Position numbers and translations under genes: made by a program. A stretch of 64,000 nucleotides of DNA from NCBI GenBank assembly GCA_948470475.1, contig OX419338.1, positions 5,621,205-5,685,204 on the forward strand. The letters run 5' to 3'. The DNA is from Galaxea fascicularis. Its lineage: Eukaryota > Cnidaria > Anthozoa > Scleractinia > Euphylliidae. Under the pieces are notes generated by a model. The model ran no database searches, was not told where the DNA came from, and saw nothing but the letters and a program-made list of their open reading frames with translations. Positions 37,471-51,000 of the stretch are shown piece after piece (position 1 is the stretch's first letter; every line of letters starts with the position of its first letter).

Positions 37471-39290
37471 CACTGACCGTCTCCATGGCTAATTAATTTT
37501 ACTGCTGCTAGGTCAAAAGTTGACCCCGGATATTATTTGCAATGTAACCAGAAAATATAACCTGACCAAAAAAAAAGCTGTTCCCAACCCCTTGGAAAAC
37601 CTCGGGAAGACACTGTGTGTAACCGCAGCTAATAATTTCAATGCTATCTGCCTGAAACCGTCCTTTTCAAGTTGATTTTTAGACTGTCAAATATTTTGCC
37701 GATTTTGTGATAAATGATCCCCAAAAGGCCGGCCGACACGTACTGACCGGGAATGGGCCAGTGCCTGCGCACATCCACACTAAGTGCCGCGATAAAATTT
37801 GGGTCAAACATTTTTCATGTAACGCCACTCTAAGTTTGGAGTTTGTGGTTGAAATTCTGAGAAAACTGCATGGCAATTAATAAAAATTTATTAGTGTGTA
37901 CTTTTCTACAGTCTCTTCTGCACGAGTATTGAAAAAGATGCCGTACGAGCTCATTTTATCCTTTTAGCACCTGGGTAAATACTACACCGGTGCGCGGATA
38001 CTCGCACGAATGGCATTCTTTGTTACTTTACACGTTGCCTTTTCCACTTAACTACGATAAGAAGAAAAAGACGTTTATACGCTCATGGGTTTGGTTTAAT
38101 AACCAGTCCTATTTCAGACCATAATAATGATCAAAATCTATACCCCTTTTCGGACCAAGTGGCTTAAATAACAGCCTTTGAGGCGGCACATAACCGGTAC
38201 TGCTTATACAGGGGATTACTGCCCTCCCCCCCCCCTCCCCCGATGCTAAACTGTCAACTAATGCACAATGATCGATCGCATGAATGTTGTTGAAGAGTAC
38301 TTTCGTTGCGTTCCAGTTACTATGTGTTTGGAGTAAGAAGGAGCGGAGGAGCCACCCGAGAAGAAGTGCTTCTGTACGACAACAAAATCTCCTTTAAATA
38401 CCAACTCCTCGAAAAATGTCCAAACGAGCAAACAAATGTTTGGAAACTCAATAGGATACAGAAGTTCTATAACCTTTGACTTGACTATCCCAGGCAAACC
38501 GTACATAGTGCCTCCCCTCTCCCCATCATGGCTTTTCAAAACTGTTAGGTTTCTGTAAGCTTTTTGTAAGGTGCACACCCGGGTAAGGGGAGATGTTGTA
38601 ACTTGGTAAACTGACATTTTCTCGAAGAAAGAACACGATGTTAGCCCTGGCCATGAGTAGAACCATGGCCTTGGTTATCGCTTTGCCGCCGTTGCACATT
38701 GAGAACTCAAGGGACTGAAAAAGCCGGGTGCTCTGGTACAGTACCATCATGCACTAGTGTCTTTTTAGCTGTAGCGAGCTGATAAACTGATTTTGGTTTA
38801 GAATTCAAAGACTTACCGAGATCAGGGGTTGAAGACTAGTTGCTCTAAACTCAGGACGCTCCTCTACTTTCTTGGCGAGTTCATGTACAGACAGGTACAC
38901 GAAGTGTAACTACAAAGTGGTGTTTTATTACTAACCTTTTGTCTGTTGATAGATTGCGTAAGTCGGCATTCACGAAAAAAAAAAAAACACGCAAAGTTGC
39001 ATGTCACTTTACGTAATTCCGTGAGAGGGATTAAGTCAACTCACGTTTTAAGGGACCACGAAGGGGAAAAGCACACTACGTGCTGTCCATAAGATTTTGT
39101 CGCAAAACGAGTTTAGATACAGTCTTGGTTTGTCGCGTCATTTTGGAAATTTTCAACTTGAGACCACTTTTCTTCTACCCTTCAATGAATGTCACGGTAC
39201 GACAGTAAACATGAACTATCACGACCTTGTTTTGCGAAAAGAAAATCGCAGTGAGAAGGTTTCGTAAAATTATGACAGATTATTTTGTAA
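37471..39290. other. Intergenic DNA, nothing identified
   Basis: Contains a 119-codon minus frame at 38258-38617 that lacks any recognisable domain or splice context and is not called a gene. No clear repeat. Confidence 0.4.
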
Positions 39291-39292
39291 TT

Positions 39293-40164
39293 TGATCACA
39301 GGCAGCCCAAACATACGTTACGAGGAAAGGGTGTGGGTGACGCGGAACGTGACCTTCGAGCGAGCAGGTACGTATTACAAAGCGACTGTTGAAGGCGAGA
39401 CGGGAGTAATGCAAAAAAGCAAAAAATGATGAATTGACGTCAAAACACACAAGAACGTAAAATAGCTGGGTCTTCTTCATTCATTTTAGTGAAAAACGTT
39501 GAAATTTGCCTTCATTTAACGTTCGCAAATATTAATATTTTCTTTCTCACACAAAGTCTCAAATCTTCAACAGTCGCTTATAACGCAAGACGTGCCCGCT
39601 CGAAGGTCACGTTCCGCGTCACCCGATGCGTTTAAGGCCCCGTCCACACGTATCCGGAGATTTTTGTATCCGCAATTTTTTTTTTACGGATACAAAAATA
39701 TCTGCGTCCACACGCAGCGTATACGAATCATATACGACTGTCCACACGTATCCGATTCGTATCCGGACATCTCAAAGGATTAGTCAACAGAGAAAAGAAA
39801 GCTGAGCCTGCGATAATTTTGGCGCCAAATTCGCGGCTTTCTGCTCGCCTCCATTTTGGAAAATCTCGCGCGGAAAAAGACTGGTTCTGATACTGTGACG
39901 TCAGCGTGCACAAAAGCGTCCACACGGATGATCCGGATACACAGCGTATACAGAAATTTCCACTCTGGAGAGCGTATACAGAAATCTCCGGATACACCGA
40001 GCGTATACGGCGGACGCGTGTGGACGGCTAGGTGTATCCGCATAAAAAAATTTGCGGATACAAAAATCTTTGGATATGTGTGAACGGGGCCTAAATATGT
40101 AAAGTACCGGTACGTACAGCCCACCCTTTCCTCGTAACGTACGCTTGGGCTGCCTGTGATTTGA
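39293..40164. mobile_element. Outer foldback element, split by a nested MITE
   Basis: The left arm starts TTTGATCACAGGCAGCCCAA and runs through ACGTTACGAGGAAAGGGTG and GTGACGCGGAACGTGACC to about 39370. The inverted right arm is in two pieces: 39586-39630 (GGTCACGTTCCGCGTCACC) and about 40115-40163 (CACCCTTTCCTCGTAACGTA...GGGCTGCCTGTGAT). The gap between them is filled by a second MITE. Confidence 0.7.
39635..40092. mobile_element. Nested MITE, about 458 bp
   Basis: The inverted ends AGGCCCCGTYCACACRTATCC continue through TTTTTGTATCCGCAA. The interior repeats GTATACG/CGTATAC and CCACACG motifs in both orientations. All open frames inside are products of the inverted structure. Confidence 0.8.
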
Positions 40165-40443
40165 TACGCAAGTATCATTGATGTTATCAAGTAATGTCTA
40201 ATACAATGCATTATTAAGACAGCTCTAACAGCTTGCCTAACCCATCGTGATACAAAGTGAAGTTAATATTAAAACGTCTTACTTTTTGCATTTTTCATTT
40301 GACATAATGCATCAATCAGCGGCTTCACAAGGACAGTGCAGGGGGACGGGGTGAGGAGGTGTACTGAAGGACAGAAGAGACGGAAAGGTGATAAACTTCA
40401 GCCAACTCCTAGTCGACAAGGCGATAGCCATAATCCAGAAGTA

Positions 40444-40940
40444 GAGTAAAGTAAAGTGAAGTTTATCACTGAATTTCTATAGCGCATTACCATGACGCAA
40501 TGATCTGATGCGCTTTACAACACTTTGTGGGAGACTTTGCCAGACTGCTTATATAGGCGCAAATTGCAGCCACGCAGTTCACAATCTTATTGGAGAGAGT
40601 AGTATGATGCACAGGTGCCCCCAGAACAGACTAAGTGAATAAACCATCACACCGGGGACTATGTCCCCTCCTCTTTGCGATCAGTTTGTGGGTTCTTTAA
40701 CGCCCCACACCAGTACGAGACCTCCGGTTTATCGTCCTTATCCGAGAAGACTAGAAAGTCTAACCATTTGCAGATGTTATTGCAAAGAGAGCACTTTCTC
40801 CTCAATTATTTAAAGACCCTGAGTGTTGGTCCGGTCGAGGTTTGAACCCCCGACCTCCCGCACAGCAGTCCGGTGCCCTACCAGTCATTGATATCAGCAA
40901 TTGAACTAACCGCCGACCGGTTAGCTCAATTGCTCATGAC
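40444..40940 (-). mobile_element. tRNA-derived SINE, copy 1 (minus orientation)
   Basis: On the minus strand a tRNA-like head (ACCGCCGACCGGTTAGCTC, box B GGTTCAAACC) leads into a body with AAGACTAGAAAGTCTAACC in the plus reading. It ends in a 3' part with TCTATAGCGCATTACC and GATGCGCTTTACA. The body matches the SINE at 46060-46390 closely, and its head seems rearranged by an insertion of about 30 bp near 40875-40905. Confidence 0.65.
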
Positions 40941-41034
40941 ATCAATGTAATCAATGGGTAACCATGCGATGGGTAATCAGTTATCACGGCAGTTGATCTG
41001 TTCGGAAGTGACGCAATTTTTTTGCGTACCTCAT

Positions 41035-41325
41035 CACCTATCAATGTTAAGCCGCAGGGAGCGGGGGAGGCCAAGCATAGAAGAGTACTTGACGTAAGAA
41101 GTCTGCCCGTGGCAGGGGCTTTTGATCATTGCGACCTGTGAGTCGGGGCATTTGACTTTAACCGTTAGTGGGGAATATGTACTCTTTTGAACAATGATAA
41201 CATCCCTGAGATTGGGCATTTGAACAGAAATAATGAAGCGAGGTCAAATCCCCCTCCTATGCCCGGCCTCCCCCCCTATGCCCGGCCTTCCCCCCCCACC
41301 CCCTGCGGCTTAACATTGATAGGTG
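41035..41325. mobile_element. MITE, 291 bp
   Basis: The inverted ends CACCTATCAATGTTAAGCCG extend through GCAGGG and a G-rich segment followed by AGGCC. Two GGCCTCCCCCC/GGCCTTCCCCC blocks sit at the right arm. No ORF belongs to it. Confidence 0.8.
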
Positions 41326-41629
41326 CATTACCTGGAGGAACGCTATTTAAAGGGCCAGGGGGAAGACGAGATCACCCGTCTAAGTATAGCCTGTGTACCC
41401 TCTCTCATCGCGCTGCGCCCATCTCGTTTTCCCCTTTCCCTCCCCTTTTGAACGCCTTCCACGCAGGCAAAACAAGCGTCCGAAAGAAACAACGCGAGCG
41501 CGCGTGAAAATCGACCACCATGAATTAAACCGTACTCGCGAGTCCCGTCCTGTGCTTCCCCGGTACTTAAACTGCTTGGACGCAATACTGTCACTAGTGA
41601 GAAAAATGTCGGACTGCCGGTGTAAGAGC

Positions 41630-41785
41630 AGTTAGCCATTGTTAAAATCATGTGTTTATGTTTTGAATCAGGGTTTTTATTAAATTTTTGTTGTAGTTAG
41701 GTAGATAGGTATACTATTATAGATAATTCACTAATCAACTGATGGAAACACCATGTATAAATAAAGTTACCTTATCTTATCTTAA
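41630..41785 (+). mobile_element. Possible truncated LINE or SINE 3' end
   Basis: The stretch ends in ATAAATAAAGTTACC followed by a CTTAT microsatellite tail, the usual look of a 5'-truncated retrotransposon copy. No coding remnant is visible, so the family is not assigned. Confidence 0.3.
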
Positions 41786-43249
41786 GATCGGTTCAAGACT
41801 TGGCATTGTGACAAGTATATTGCGCAATCGATTGTTAATATAGATGGCATTTGGCACAACTTAGGCCGTGAAGTTGAATCATCTCATAAGCTCGATTCCC
41901 CAGAGGAAACACTTAAAGATTGACATTGAAATTGAAATGCGCCGCATAAATGTCGACTAATTAAAAATGTGTTTATATCCACAGCGAATTTGAAACCCTA
42001 ATGGGCGCTACAACAAACCCTTTAAACCCTGATATCAGCACATGTATTCTCCACTCTGTTTGTCATACATTTTCTAGGGTAAGGATGAGGAGAATTTATT
42101 AAACAATCACGGCGTTTGTTACCTGTTGATCACTAATTTTTTTCTCACAACCTTTATGTTTGATAGAGCTGTGTTACTATAAGGAGAAATTAAACATTGG
42201 TCATTAAGGGGTTCTCCACAGCCATGCATGAATGCGGCGGGGATTGAATAATAAATTAGGTCACGCTACAGTGCCTTACGTGATGTTTGCTGCGAATTGA
42301 ATGTCAGTATCTCTTTAAGTACCTTGCAGTGTCTACGAGCACTCTCAAATCTCAATGACGCTGCTGATATGAAGGTAAGCAAAAAATTGCAAGATAAGTT
42401 TGTACGTGCTTAATGAGTGAATAGATTCTCGCTTTCAGTTTATTTTCCCCGGTGATAAACGCTGTTGCCGAAGCAAAGTTTTCACGGATTAAAATTCCTT
42501 CGATTTGCCCACCTCTTGCCCTTAACACGAACAGCTAGTTGACCACACATGAATTTGTAGTTTCGTCCTTGCGGGTCGCAGATCGCTCCGGTTTTAATGA
42601 CTAAGTTACTCAATGTTCTTTAATAGAAAGAATGCTTAAAGTCATGCTCGAGAAGGAACAAAAGTAAACAATGGCGTAACAGATATATTCGCATCCGCTA
42701 AACTGTCAAACAAAGAAGATAGGCGAACCAAGCCGGGTAAAGAACGCAATCTTAGGTTTTAACGAATCGCTTGTTCGCAAGCTATAGCACTTAAAATCCA
42801 AGCACTCAACTCTGCTGATAACCATTTGTTTGCCTAGCTTACGTCATCCTGCAAGTGGTCAAGCAGAAGCGTCGCGTAGTTTAAAGACACCCTCAAAACT
42901 ATTTGTTATACAGAACATTTTTTCAAAAAGGTAAGGAAGAGGCGTATATATTTTTATTTTTGACTGAAAGTTTAATCATGATTATTGCCAAATTGTAAGC
43001 TAATAAAAGCAACAGACCGTCAAGGATGGATGGTCATATTTGCACGACTTTTTGAATTGAAGAGGCCAGTTAAAAAGTTCTACGTGAAGATCTTTCAGTG
43101 GGAGATTGCTCCAACGTGGGATTTTACGGACAAAGAAAGAATAGTAGCCGGACAATGAAAAGTGTTGAGAGATGAACCATTCTGTCGAAAACTGGAAAGA
43201 TCAATAAAAAGTCGCCAACAACATTCGGCAGGCCCAGAATCTTGGATTA
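41786..43249. other. Intergenic DNA upstream of OATP paralogue B
   Basis: No coding frame. A donor-like AAGGTAAGC occurs at about 42373-42381. It could end a noncoding first exon of the plus-strand transporter, whose first coding exon begins directly at an acceptor, but this is only a possibility. Confidence 0.3.
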
Positions 43250-43259
43250 ACATACGTTT

Positions 43260-43445
43260 TACACTTGGCGTCACACCTCGCACGTCACGTCACTCCTCGC
43301 GTCACGTCACGCCTCGCGGTTTTCGTGCCTGAGTTGTTGACTTAAGGAGGCTCGAAAGGGCTTTTAGCCGCGAGCGCGCGCGCGTAAACAACTCACGCCA
43401 TACCTATAAAAAGTAAGAGCACGCGTGTGTCGCGCATGCTCAAAT
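43260..43445 (+). promoter_or_regulatory. CpG-rich patch with a TATA-like box
   Basis: In otherwise AT-rich DNA this patch is dense in CG dinucleotides (runs of CGCGCG at 43375-43384). It contains TATAAAAA at 43405-43412, about 1.6 kb upstream of the first coding exon of the transporter at 45014. It could be that gene's promoter, or part of a dispersed repeat (the CACGTCAC and CTCGCG motifs recur). Low confidence. Confidence 0.2.
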
Positions 43446-44090
43446 GCTAATCTTGTCGACTCGAAATTTTTGAAGTTTCGTAATTTTACTCGCTTATATT
43501 TCCGCTTTCGCTCGGTAGATTTTTTCGATTTTTTCGGTAACAACTAAGATCAATTGACTGCGTTTATAGTCCGACTTTTAAAAAATTCTGTAGGTAGAGA
43601 AAAAATTAAGAAAGCAATAATCAAAAAGTAGTTTTATTCTTAATCTTCCCTACAGAACTTTTTTAAATTGAAATATTTTGAAGATCATTCCTGGTAACAT
43701 AGAATATAGAAGTTTGAGAAGATTTCACCGACCTGTTTTTTAAATAAGATAAAAGATTTCGATTTTAGGGGCTCAACTGAATGCGTCATATGGTTGCCAT
43801 GGTAACAGGTTTTCTGAAATTAATGTCATGTAATGAATCTATGATATTTCTTTTATTTCTGTGCCAAATTTCATAGTGATACGATGAACCAAACATAACT
43901 TAGAAAAGAATTTGTAGAACTTGTCTAAAGAAAATGAAAACTATTTCGAACCACCTTAACTCAACCTCCAGTTATCAGGCGAACTACACTTCTTTTCCAC
44001 AGTTCGTCCTAGCTGGATGACGTCTTTAGTCATAGTTAAATTCGGCCAATTTCATCACCGGTGAACAATAGACACGAATAGAGTGAGTGG

Positions 44091-44126
44091 CTTTAGTCAA
44101 AACAATGTTCGTTTTGTTGACTAAAG
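44091..44126. repeat. Perfect short hairpin
   Basis: Arms of 15 bp (CTTTAGTCAAAACAA and complement) around a 6-nt loop. Its origin is unknown; it is probably the core of a degraded MITE. Confidence 0.6.
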
Positions 44127-45013
44127 TATTAAATAACGAGGTGCTATTGAATTGACACGACAAGAACTTATAAAATTTCCAAATTAGTTCATGTTTTTGG
44201 CCTGTTTTTGGCCAAGCACCGGCGACGGAAAAGTCGCGCTTCACGCGCTCTCCTCGCTCAACCCTCTCTCCACGCGCGTCGCGGGCGCGCTTGAATACTC
44301 TCTATTGTATGGTTTTGAGCTTTGGCATGTCTCTCTCACGAAAAATTATGCTATTTTATTTTCGTTGGTGCTGTTACATTTCTACTCGCTAGAATGTCTT
44401 GACTTAGTTGTCACGAACCGAGACGGCGTCCTGTGCCTATTTGGATAAGTGTACTGGATATGTACTATGAAGAAGCCTGAGCTACATCATTCACCCTTTC
44501 TGCCGGAGTTATCTATTCAACTGAAAGACGCCATTACAGATATCCTGAAGCCTAGCTTTAGTGTTACAATGAAGACGTAAAAAGGAAGACATTAGTAACA
44601 CATTTGGAAGAGTGGAGCGAATGTTTTTTTCCGCTCCGATCAGTCGCTATGTCCCATTGACTTATGGCTGTTATGCGTGTGTGTGGCCTCATAGACCATA
44701 AGCCTTTTTGGGATATCACGCCAAGCCGGCCACTTTCTGAATAGAACAGGTCAGCACTAGGGGTTGTCACAGCTAGGGTTCAACATGGATCGTGGCTTAA
44801 TATACTCGGCTTAGAAATCGAAATCACAAAAAAAATTCTTTGCGGTGCGTTAGGGGCGGTGAGTTTCATGTTGGACCAAAGATATTTTGACATTATTGGG
44901 TGGGTGAAGTTTTGACAAATAAACAGCTTACGTCCCTTAAACTGCACGCCCCTTTGTACTTTATTTAGCATAGTTGACTTTGTCTCTGGAAAACGTTTGT
45001 CATATTTTCACAG

Positions 45014-48000
45014 ATGAGTGAAGAAAAAGATGATGCAAAGGGTTCTGTAACAGAGGAAACACCATTGCGTATTGAAGGAGACGAAGAGGACGAAGCCGAT
45101 CTTCGCTATGGCTGGAGGACATTTAGGCCAAGGGTCTTGCAATGTCTTAACAATCCCAAAGTCTTTGTGGCTGCGCTGGCCCTTTACGCCTTTATTCAAG
45201 GTAATACAGTGAACACAATTCTAGCTTTGTCGGAAATGGAGTCCGTTTCTCAAAACTGCGAACGATTTTTCCGTCCTGAGAATATGTGTTTCTAACCTGT
45301 TTTCTAACGATCAAGGGTAGGTTTCATTGGCAAGCCAACCTAAAGGGTTTCTTTCTTTCAAAGTGATGGAAACCGAATTTTCTTGTAATGAACAATGTCT
45401 TATTTTGCAATATCCGTTTTGAGACCTTTCGTTGATTAAGGCAAAAATTGTTACCAGTTTTAAACCGAAACAGCTCATAACAATACCCGCTGAATTTAAG
45501 GGGTATTGTACCTATATGTAAGGATTCCCAGCGTTTATGATATTCTTTCAGTACTTGTGTGCCATTTCTTTGTTACTTTCCCAGGAATGGCTGTCAATGG
45601 CTTCACTAATCTTTTCCTCCTAACCCTGGAGCGGAGATTTCAGCTTAGCAGCACTGAAGCTGGATTTGTCGCAGCGTCCAATGACATCGCTGGTATTGTC
45701 CTAACAAGTCTGGTTAGTTTTTATGGAACGTATGGGAACAAGATCAGATGGCTTGGATGTGGTTCTGTAGTAACAAGTAAGAACGCGGCTCAAGCAAGGG
45801 AACGGTGGAATAAACAAGAGACACTAGCAAGGAACGACTTCTTTGTCGTAGCTAAGGTTTTGTGTATGGGGGCAAGATTTAGGGGTGACACAACACAAAC
45901 TACTCTCTCTAAGTTTTAACTCGTAGAAAGTAATGAACACTAACACGTTTATTTGTTGTGAAGTTGTTTCTCTCTCTCAAGAGTGAGGTAGAGAGACGAT
46001 AACTGTAAGTCCGGCACGAGAATTAAAAGAAGAATTACTATCAGAGTCTTGGAACATACATACTACTTTATTTACTTTATCTCCGAGCATTTAATCATTG
46101 GATCAAATAGACCACCACACCGGGAACTACGTCCCCTACTCTTTTTGAACAGTGTGCGGGTCTTTTTGATGTCCACACGATCATGAAGAGTTGTGAGACG
46201 GGGCCTACGGTTTATCGTCCTTATACGAGAAGACTAGAAAGTCTAACCATTTGCAGATGTCCTTACGAAGGCAACACTTTCTCCTCAATTATTTAAAAGA
46301 CCCTGAGTGTTGGTCCGGCCGGGGTTTGAACCCGCGACCTCCCGCACGCTAGTCCAGTGCTCTACCACTGAGCCAACCGGTCGGCGGTGAACCTCTCTGG
46401 TAGTAGGCAAATTGCCACTTTCGATACTTAAGGCTGTTCATGCGTCACCACTCTCTGCGAGAGTCAACCTTTTATTTATTTATTTATTTATTTTCATGCC
46501 TTGATCCATTTTTATGTCATTTTAAATTTCTAGTTATAAATAGCCTGCTTTGTTCCTGTAATGTTTGACTTAATTTATGTGGCACAACAATTTTGGGCCG
46601 GGTTTCCCCTGTTAAGGTAAAGGTGCCAGCCATTTGGCACTTGTCGGTAACAGGAGCCCATCACTAGGAGCGTACAATTGCCCTATATCCCTGTCACAGA
46701 CCGATTTTTTTTAGATTGAATTTTCCGCAAATATGGGACTCCCTCAGGAAACTTTTCTTCGACCTTTCTTTTGTTCTAAAGTTTCTCTGCGAAGCTAAGA
46801 AACTTTAGAACAAAAGAAAGGTGATGATGATGCGGTATCACGTGTACCGGAACTGCCTTTTTTCACGGGAAAGATATATAGTCTAAAAATAAATCGCTCT
46901 GTAAAAATGCCGTGACATGGGCCTAGTATGGAAGTTTTACGCTCCTTGTGATGGGCTCCTGCCGGTAACCAAATCCTTTTACTTCTGCCATAGGTTTGGG
47001 ATGTTTACTGTTTGTTCTTCCACAAGCACTGGTTGGGCGTTACGATCCATTACTGAACTCAAACGGGTTCGCGAGTGGCGAGGTTTGTCGTCTGAATGTC
47101 AATGGCACTTCAGAATTCTGTTTTGCTCAATATGGAGGCCGATGGTACTACATCTTCATCTTCTTCTTGGGCCAGTTGCTCATGGGAGCTGGTACAACAC
47201 CGCTGTTCACCCTTGGGCCCGCGTACATCGATGAGAATGTGCACCCAAAGTCGTCACCAGTGTATCTCGCAATTTTCTTCGCCTTCACCCTGCTGGGGCC
47301 TGGATTGGGATTTATTTCGGGGGGCTCCCTGTTGAATATTTATATTGACATCACACAGGTGAGTAAGCTAGAGTTGATTTGTGTGGTCTTCATACTGAGT
47401 ATTGTAAGAAGCTAACCAAAAAATCTCTCCCAGCAAATTGTAACAAACACCACAATCCGATCAGAATTCACAGAGGAAAGTTATGAGTTGACGTAAAAAG
47501 TAGAGGAAAGATGTCCACGTGCAAGTCGCAGTGGGTTTGACTTTGACTTTGATTAAGTAACATGAGAAACGAGTTATGAAGCTTTATAAAGTGAAGCTAA
47601 GACAAGAGTTGAAAAATGAAGCACTACGTTACTGGTATGCGGTCGGAAATGTAGGCTCGAGCGCGCGAGATCCCAAAACTGCTATTAGAAACACGGAATT
47701 GTCCTAAAAACCGAACTAGACATATTCCTATTTTGAGCGCTTCCAAGTAAGAAATTAATTTTCGAAGGGATTTAGGTGGTGTAGAAATTGTAGAAGACAC
47801 GCCATTGAGTTTTAGCCTCTCGAGGCCTTCGCGTACGTTTGCAAACTCGCTTTAGCCCGCCAAAATCATACGCATGCACAGACGCCCAAGTAACACGTAA
47901 AATTGGTTTCAACACCCAAATGAAAACCTCCCTATTAACAACCTAATAATATTAAATTGGCGCAATTTCGTATGCATGGATTGTGACAGCGGCTTTCTTT

Positions 48001-51000
48001 CCTCTTGTAGAAAAGATAACTTGATTTGGAAACTGCCAAGGCCTGCAAATTAACCTTTCTTTATGTTGAACTGTTTACAAAAACTACACGGGACTAAACA
48101 GTAAAAAAACCGCTGGTAGTCTGGTAGAGATCTCACTCAAACAGTTGGAGTTCTGATTTTTCATTTCAAGAGCAAACGATAATTCAACTTGTTATTTTCG
48201 TCGCAAATCATGTTTACGCATTGGCTGATGCTCAAATCCGAATCAATCGTGTCAATTAGCTGTTGTTTCAATGACACTTGTGTACAATTTCAATTGTTCT
48301 GCAGAGGACACCTGAGTATCATAAGATGCGAGTTGGAGCGTCCCTTCCCTCAACTCCAACAGTCATTAAAATCCCATCCGATAAAGAAATTACCAGTAAT
48401 ATTGCCCGGGAATTGAAGCCAGCGCTTTAAACAATTTCCTACCAAGGGTCTCTTCTCTTTCCTCCCCCTTCCCCACCCCTTTCCCGGCAATGGGAGTGAG
48501 ATAGGAAGGAGATAAGGAAGGGGGGGGGGGGAACCTGGGATTTAAGTTGCCATTGTCGATGTCGTTCTGTGCTGAATCATCTGGCTATTTTCCCCTTTAG
48601 CCTGAAGGATCCAAGCTTACCCCTCAAGATCCTCAGTGGATAGGAGCCTGGTGGTTGGGCTATATAGCAGGGGGAGTTCTCCTCCTCCCTATCTCCGGAC
48701 TTCTTCTTGGATTTCCCAGGGAGCTACCCGGGGCAAAACGCATACGCGAGGAGGCGCAGAAGGAGGGGAAATTACAAAAGAAGGACGAGAGGATTCGAGG
48801 CGATATAAAGGATATTTTGCCAGCTACACTTCAGTTGCTGAAAACGCCTGTGTTTATTTTCAATACCTTGGCAATAACATCTGGCTCGTTATTTGGTGCC
48901 GGGATAGCTTCTTTTCTCGCTAAAATTCTTCAGCTCAAGTTTGGCCTCAGTTCTTTCATAGCAGGGATTGTCATTGGGATGATTATTGTACCAGGAACAG
49001 TGGGTAAGATCATTGCTGAGATATGTTTGTTAGCAGTCCTCATGACTGGTTTAACCCTTCGACCCCCAGGATGATTAACATGTAACTTCTCATTTCAATT
49101 TCAATACATTATAAAGCAAACAGGTAATGAGAATTCACAAATTTATCAGTTGAGTGTGTTATCTTAATAAAACACCAAATTCTCTTCAGTAGTTTACAAG
49201 GAAATGGATAGCAGCTTGAAGGGAGAATTGCTAATCAGATCTCGGGAGTTAAAGGATTAATAAAGCCCTGTATTTTTAACTCATTCGAAAGATGTGATCA
49301 TATAACACTCACTGAGCTATATCGAACATTTTCAATTCTTATATTATTTTGATTGCCAAACGTGTATTTCAATTGGTAGAAAAGCGCGTGGTCAAAGCCC
49401 TTATGACGGTCCTTCTGATGCGCAGAAAGCTGTTCTTGTATTTCAGTACAAGTAAATACAATGTACACTACGATGCAATGCGACTTAACGAAGCCCAATT
49501 CAATGCAAGGCAGTGCAATAGAATTTAATATAGCATGTCCTCTAATTTCTTACTTGTTACTGTGTTCTCATCTATGTTAAATCCTTCCTTTTTGTTTCCT
49601 TCTTCACGGCAGGTGGTGTGCTTCTAGGTGGAGTTCTCGTCCGAAGATTTGACTTAAGAAGGTCACTGAAAATGGCTGCTAGATTCTGCGTCATCGCCTC
49701 AGTTTTCACTGTCGCGGGATCTGGGTCTTGGTTTATTCCCGGCTGTGGTGTCCCAGATGTAGCGGGAGTAACAGTCCCTTATAATGGCAGGTGAGATTCA
49801 AGGGCTCTTCTGTCGGCCCTTTGGGCGATGCAAATACTTAAGATTTGCTGCTTACATATGTTCACTAGTCTTGAAGGAATCACTGTAATTTGTTTTATGA
49901 GCTTCCAATAACCCGGCAGCAAAAGCCGACACCATAGTCCAAGGAATATAAGATGTAAACTGCTTCAAAATACTATATTTACCTTGTTAACTCACTGTGC
50001 ATTTTCAGGTCTCTTGTGGATACTGGAGTGTCGTCCCCATGCAATTTCAACTGCAGCTGCTCTCAGGCCAGTATAAACCCCGTGTGTGGCGAAGATAACT
50101 TGGCATATTTCTCGCCCTGTCATGCTGGATGCAAGAACTCCTCAAATAAAGAGGTAACCTTGTAACTTATCAGTGCTATTTCCCGCGCCATGTCTTGCGA
50201 CTTAGCTAAATTAACTAAATAGTTCAAGTAAAACTTTCGTCCAGGTTGTCTGGGTTGTAACACACGTACAGCATTCGGGGTTTCTCTTGGATTCTATTTT
50301 CTCAGTTTTACGCCTTAATTTTCAAAGAAACGTCTTGGACATCACCAAAAAATTATTAAAATCTTTGATAATTATCCCGAACCACAGTTCCCAATAACCC
50401 AGCATTTTCCGCAACTCGGTGCACAAGAGGTATTCCTCTCGTTACTGCCGCAACTAGGGGAACAAGGAACAACACCACCAACAGCAACATAGTCCTTTAT
50501 AAACAGGGTAGTACAGTGCTACTACTTCAACCAAGGTCACCCAGGAAAAATTCCTGCAAACTAACCAATGAGAATCTCACACCGGAACAATGGATTTTGG
50601 CAAAATAAATTATGCATGACAAATTTACCCACTATCGAAGCACAACAAAATTCAAATTGCGGCTATTCTGTTGTTTCACCACTCGAACATTATTGGCCAA
50701 TTTGTTAAAAAAATTCTTGGGTGGCCTTTGTCGGAGTAGTTGCACTGTAAAGTAACAAGAATGCTTGTGGGGTCGTGTGTCTAGCTAGGAGTTAAGGGCA
50801 GAACTATGTACATTAAAAATTTGAAAATTATTATTAAAATTATTATTCTTATTATTCTTATCATTATTATTGAGGAAAACCTTTATTACAAAAACATATT
50901 TACTACTTGGTTACAGACATCTGTCAAATGAACTACAATACCATCATTTATATTCATTTCATTCCTTTCTTTTTGCAGACCTTTACAAACTGTAGTTGTA

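Noticed and set aside
38258..38617. 119-codon minus-strand frame
   Set aside because: No recognisable domain, no splice or promoter context, no repeat relationship; compatible with chance.
39780..40211. 143-codon minus-strand frame and overlapping plus frames
   Set aside because: Lies within nested inverted-repeat elements; the frames arise from the repeated GTATACG-type motifs.
45506..45584. Upstream Met extending OATP-B exon 2
   Set aside because: The homologous exon in paralogue A and the acceptor at 45583-45584 show that the upstream part is intron.
46310..46390. tRNA gene on the minus strand
   Set aside because: Boxes A and B are good, but no closing acceptor stem and the tRNA part continues into a repeated non-tRNA body found also at 40444-40940. 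It is a SINE head.
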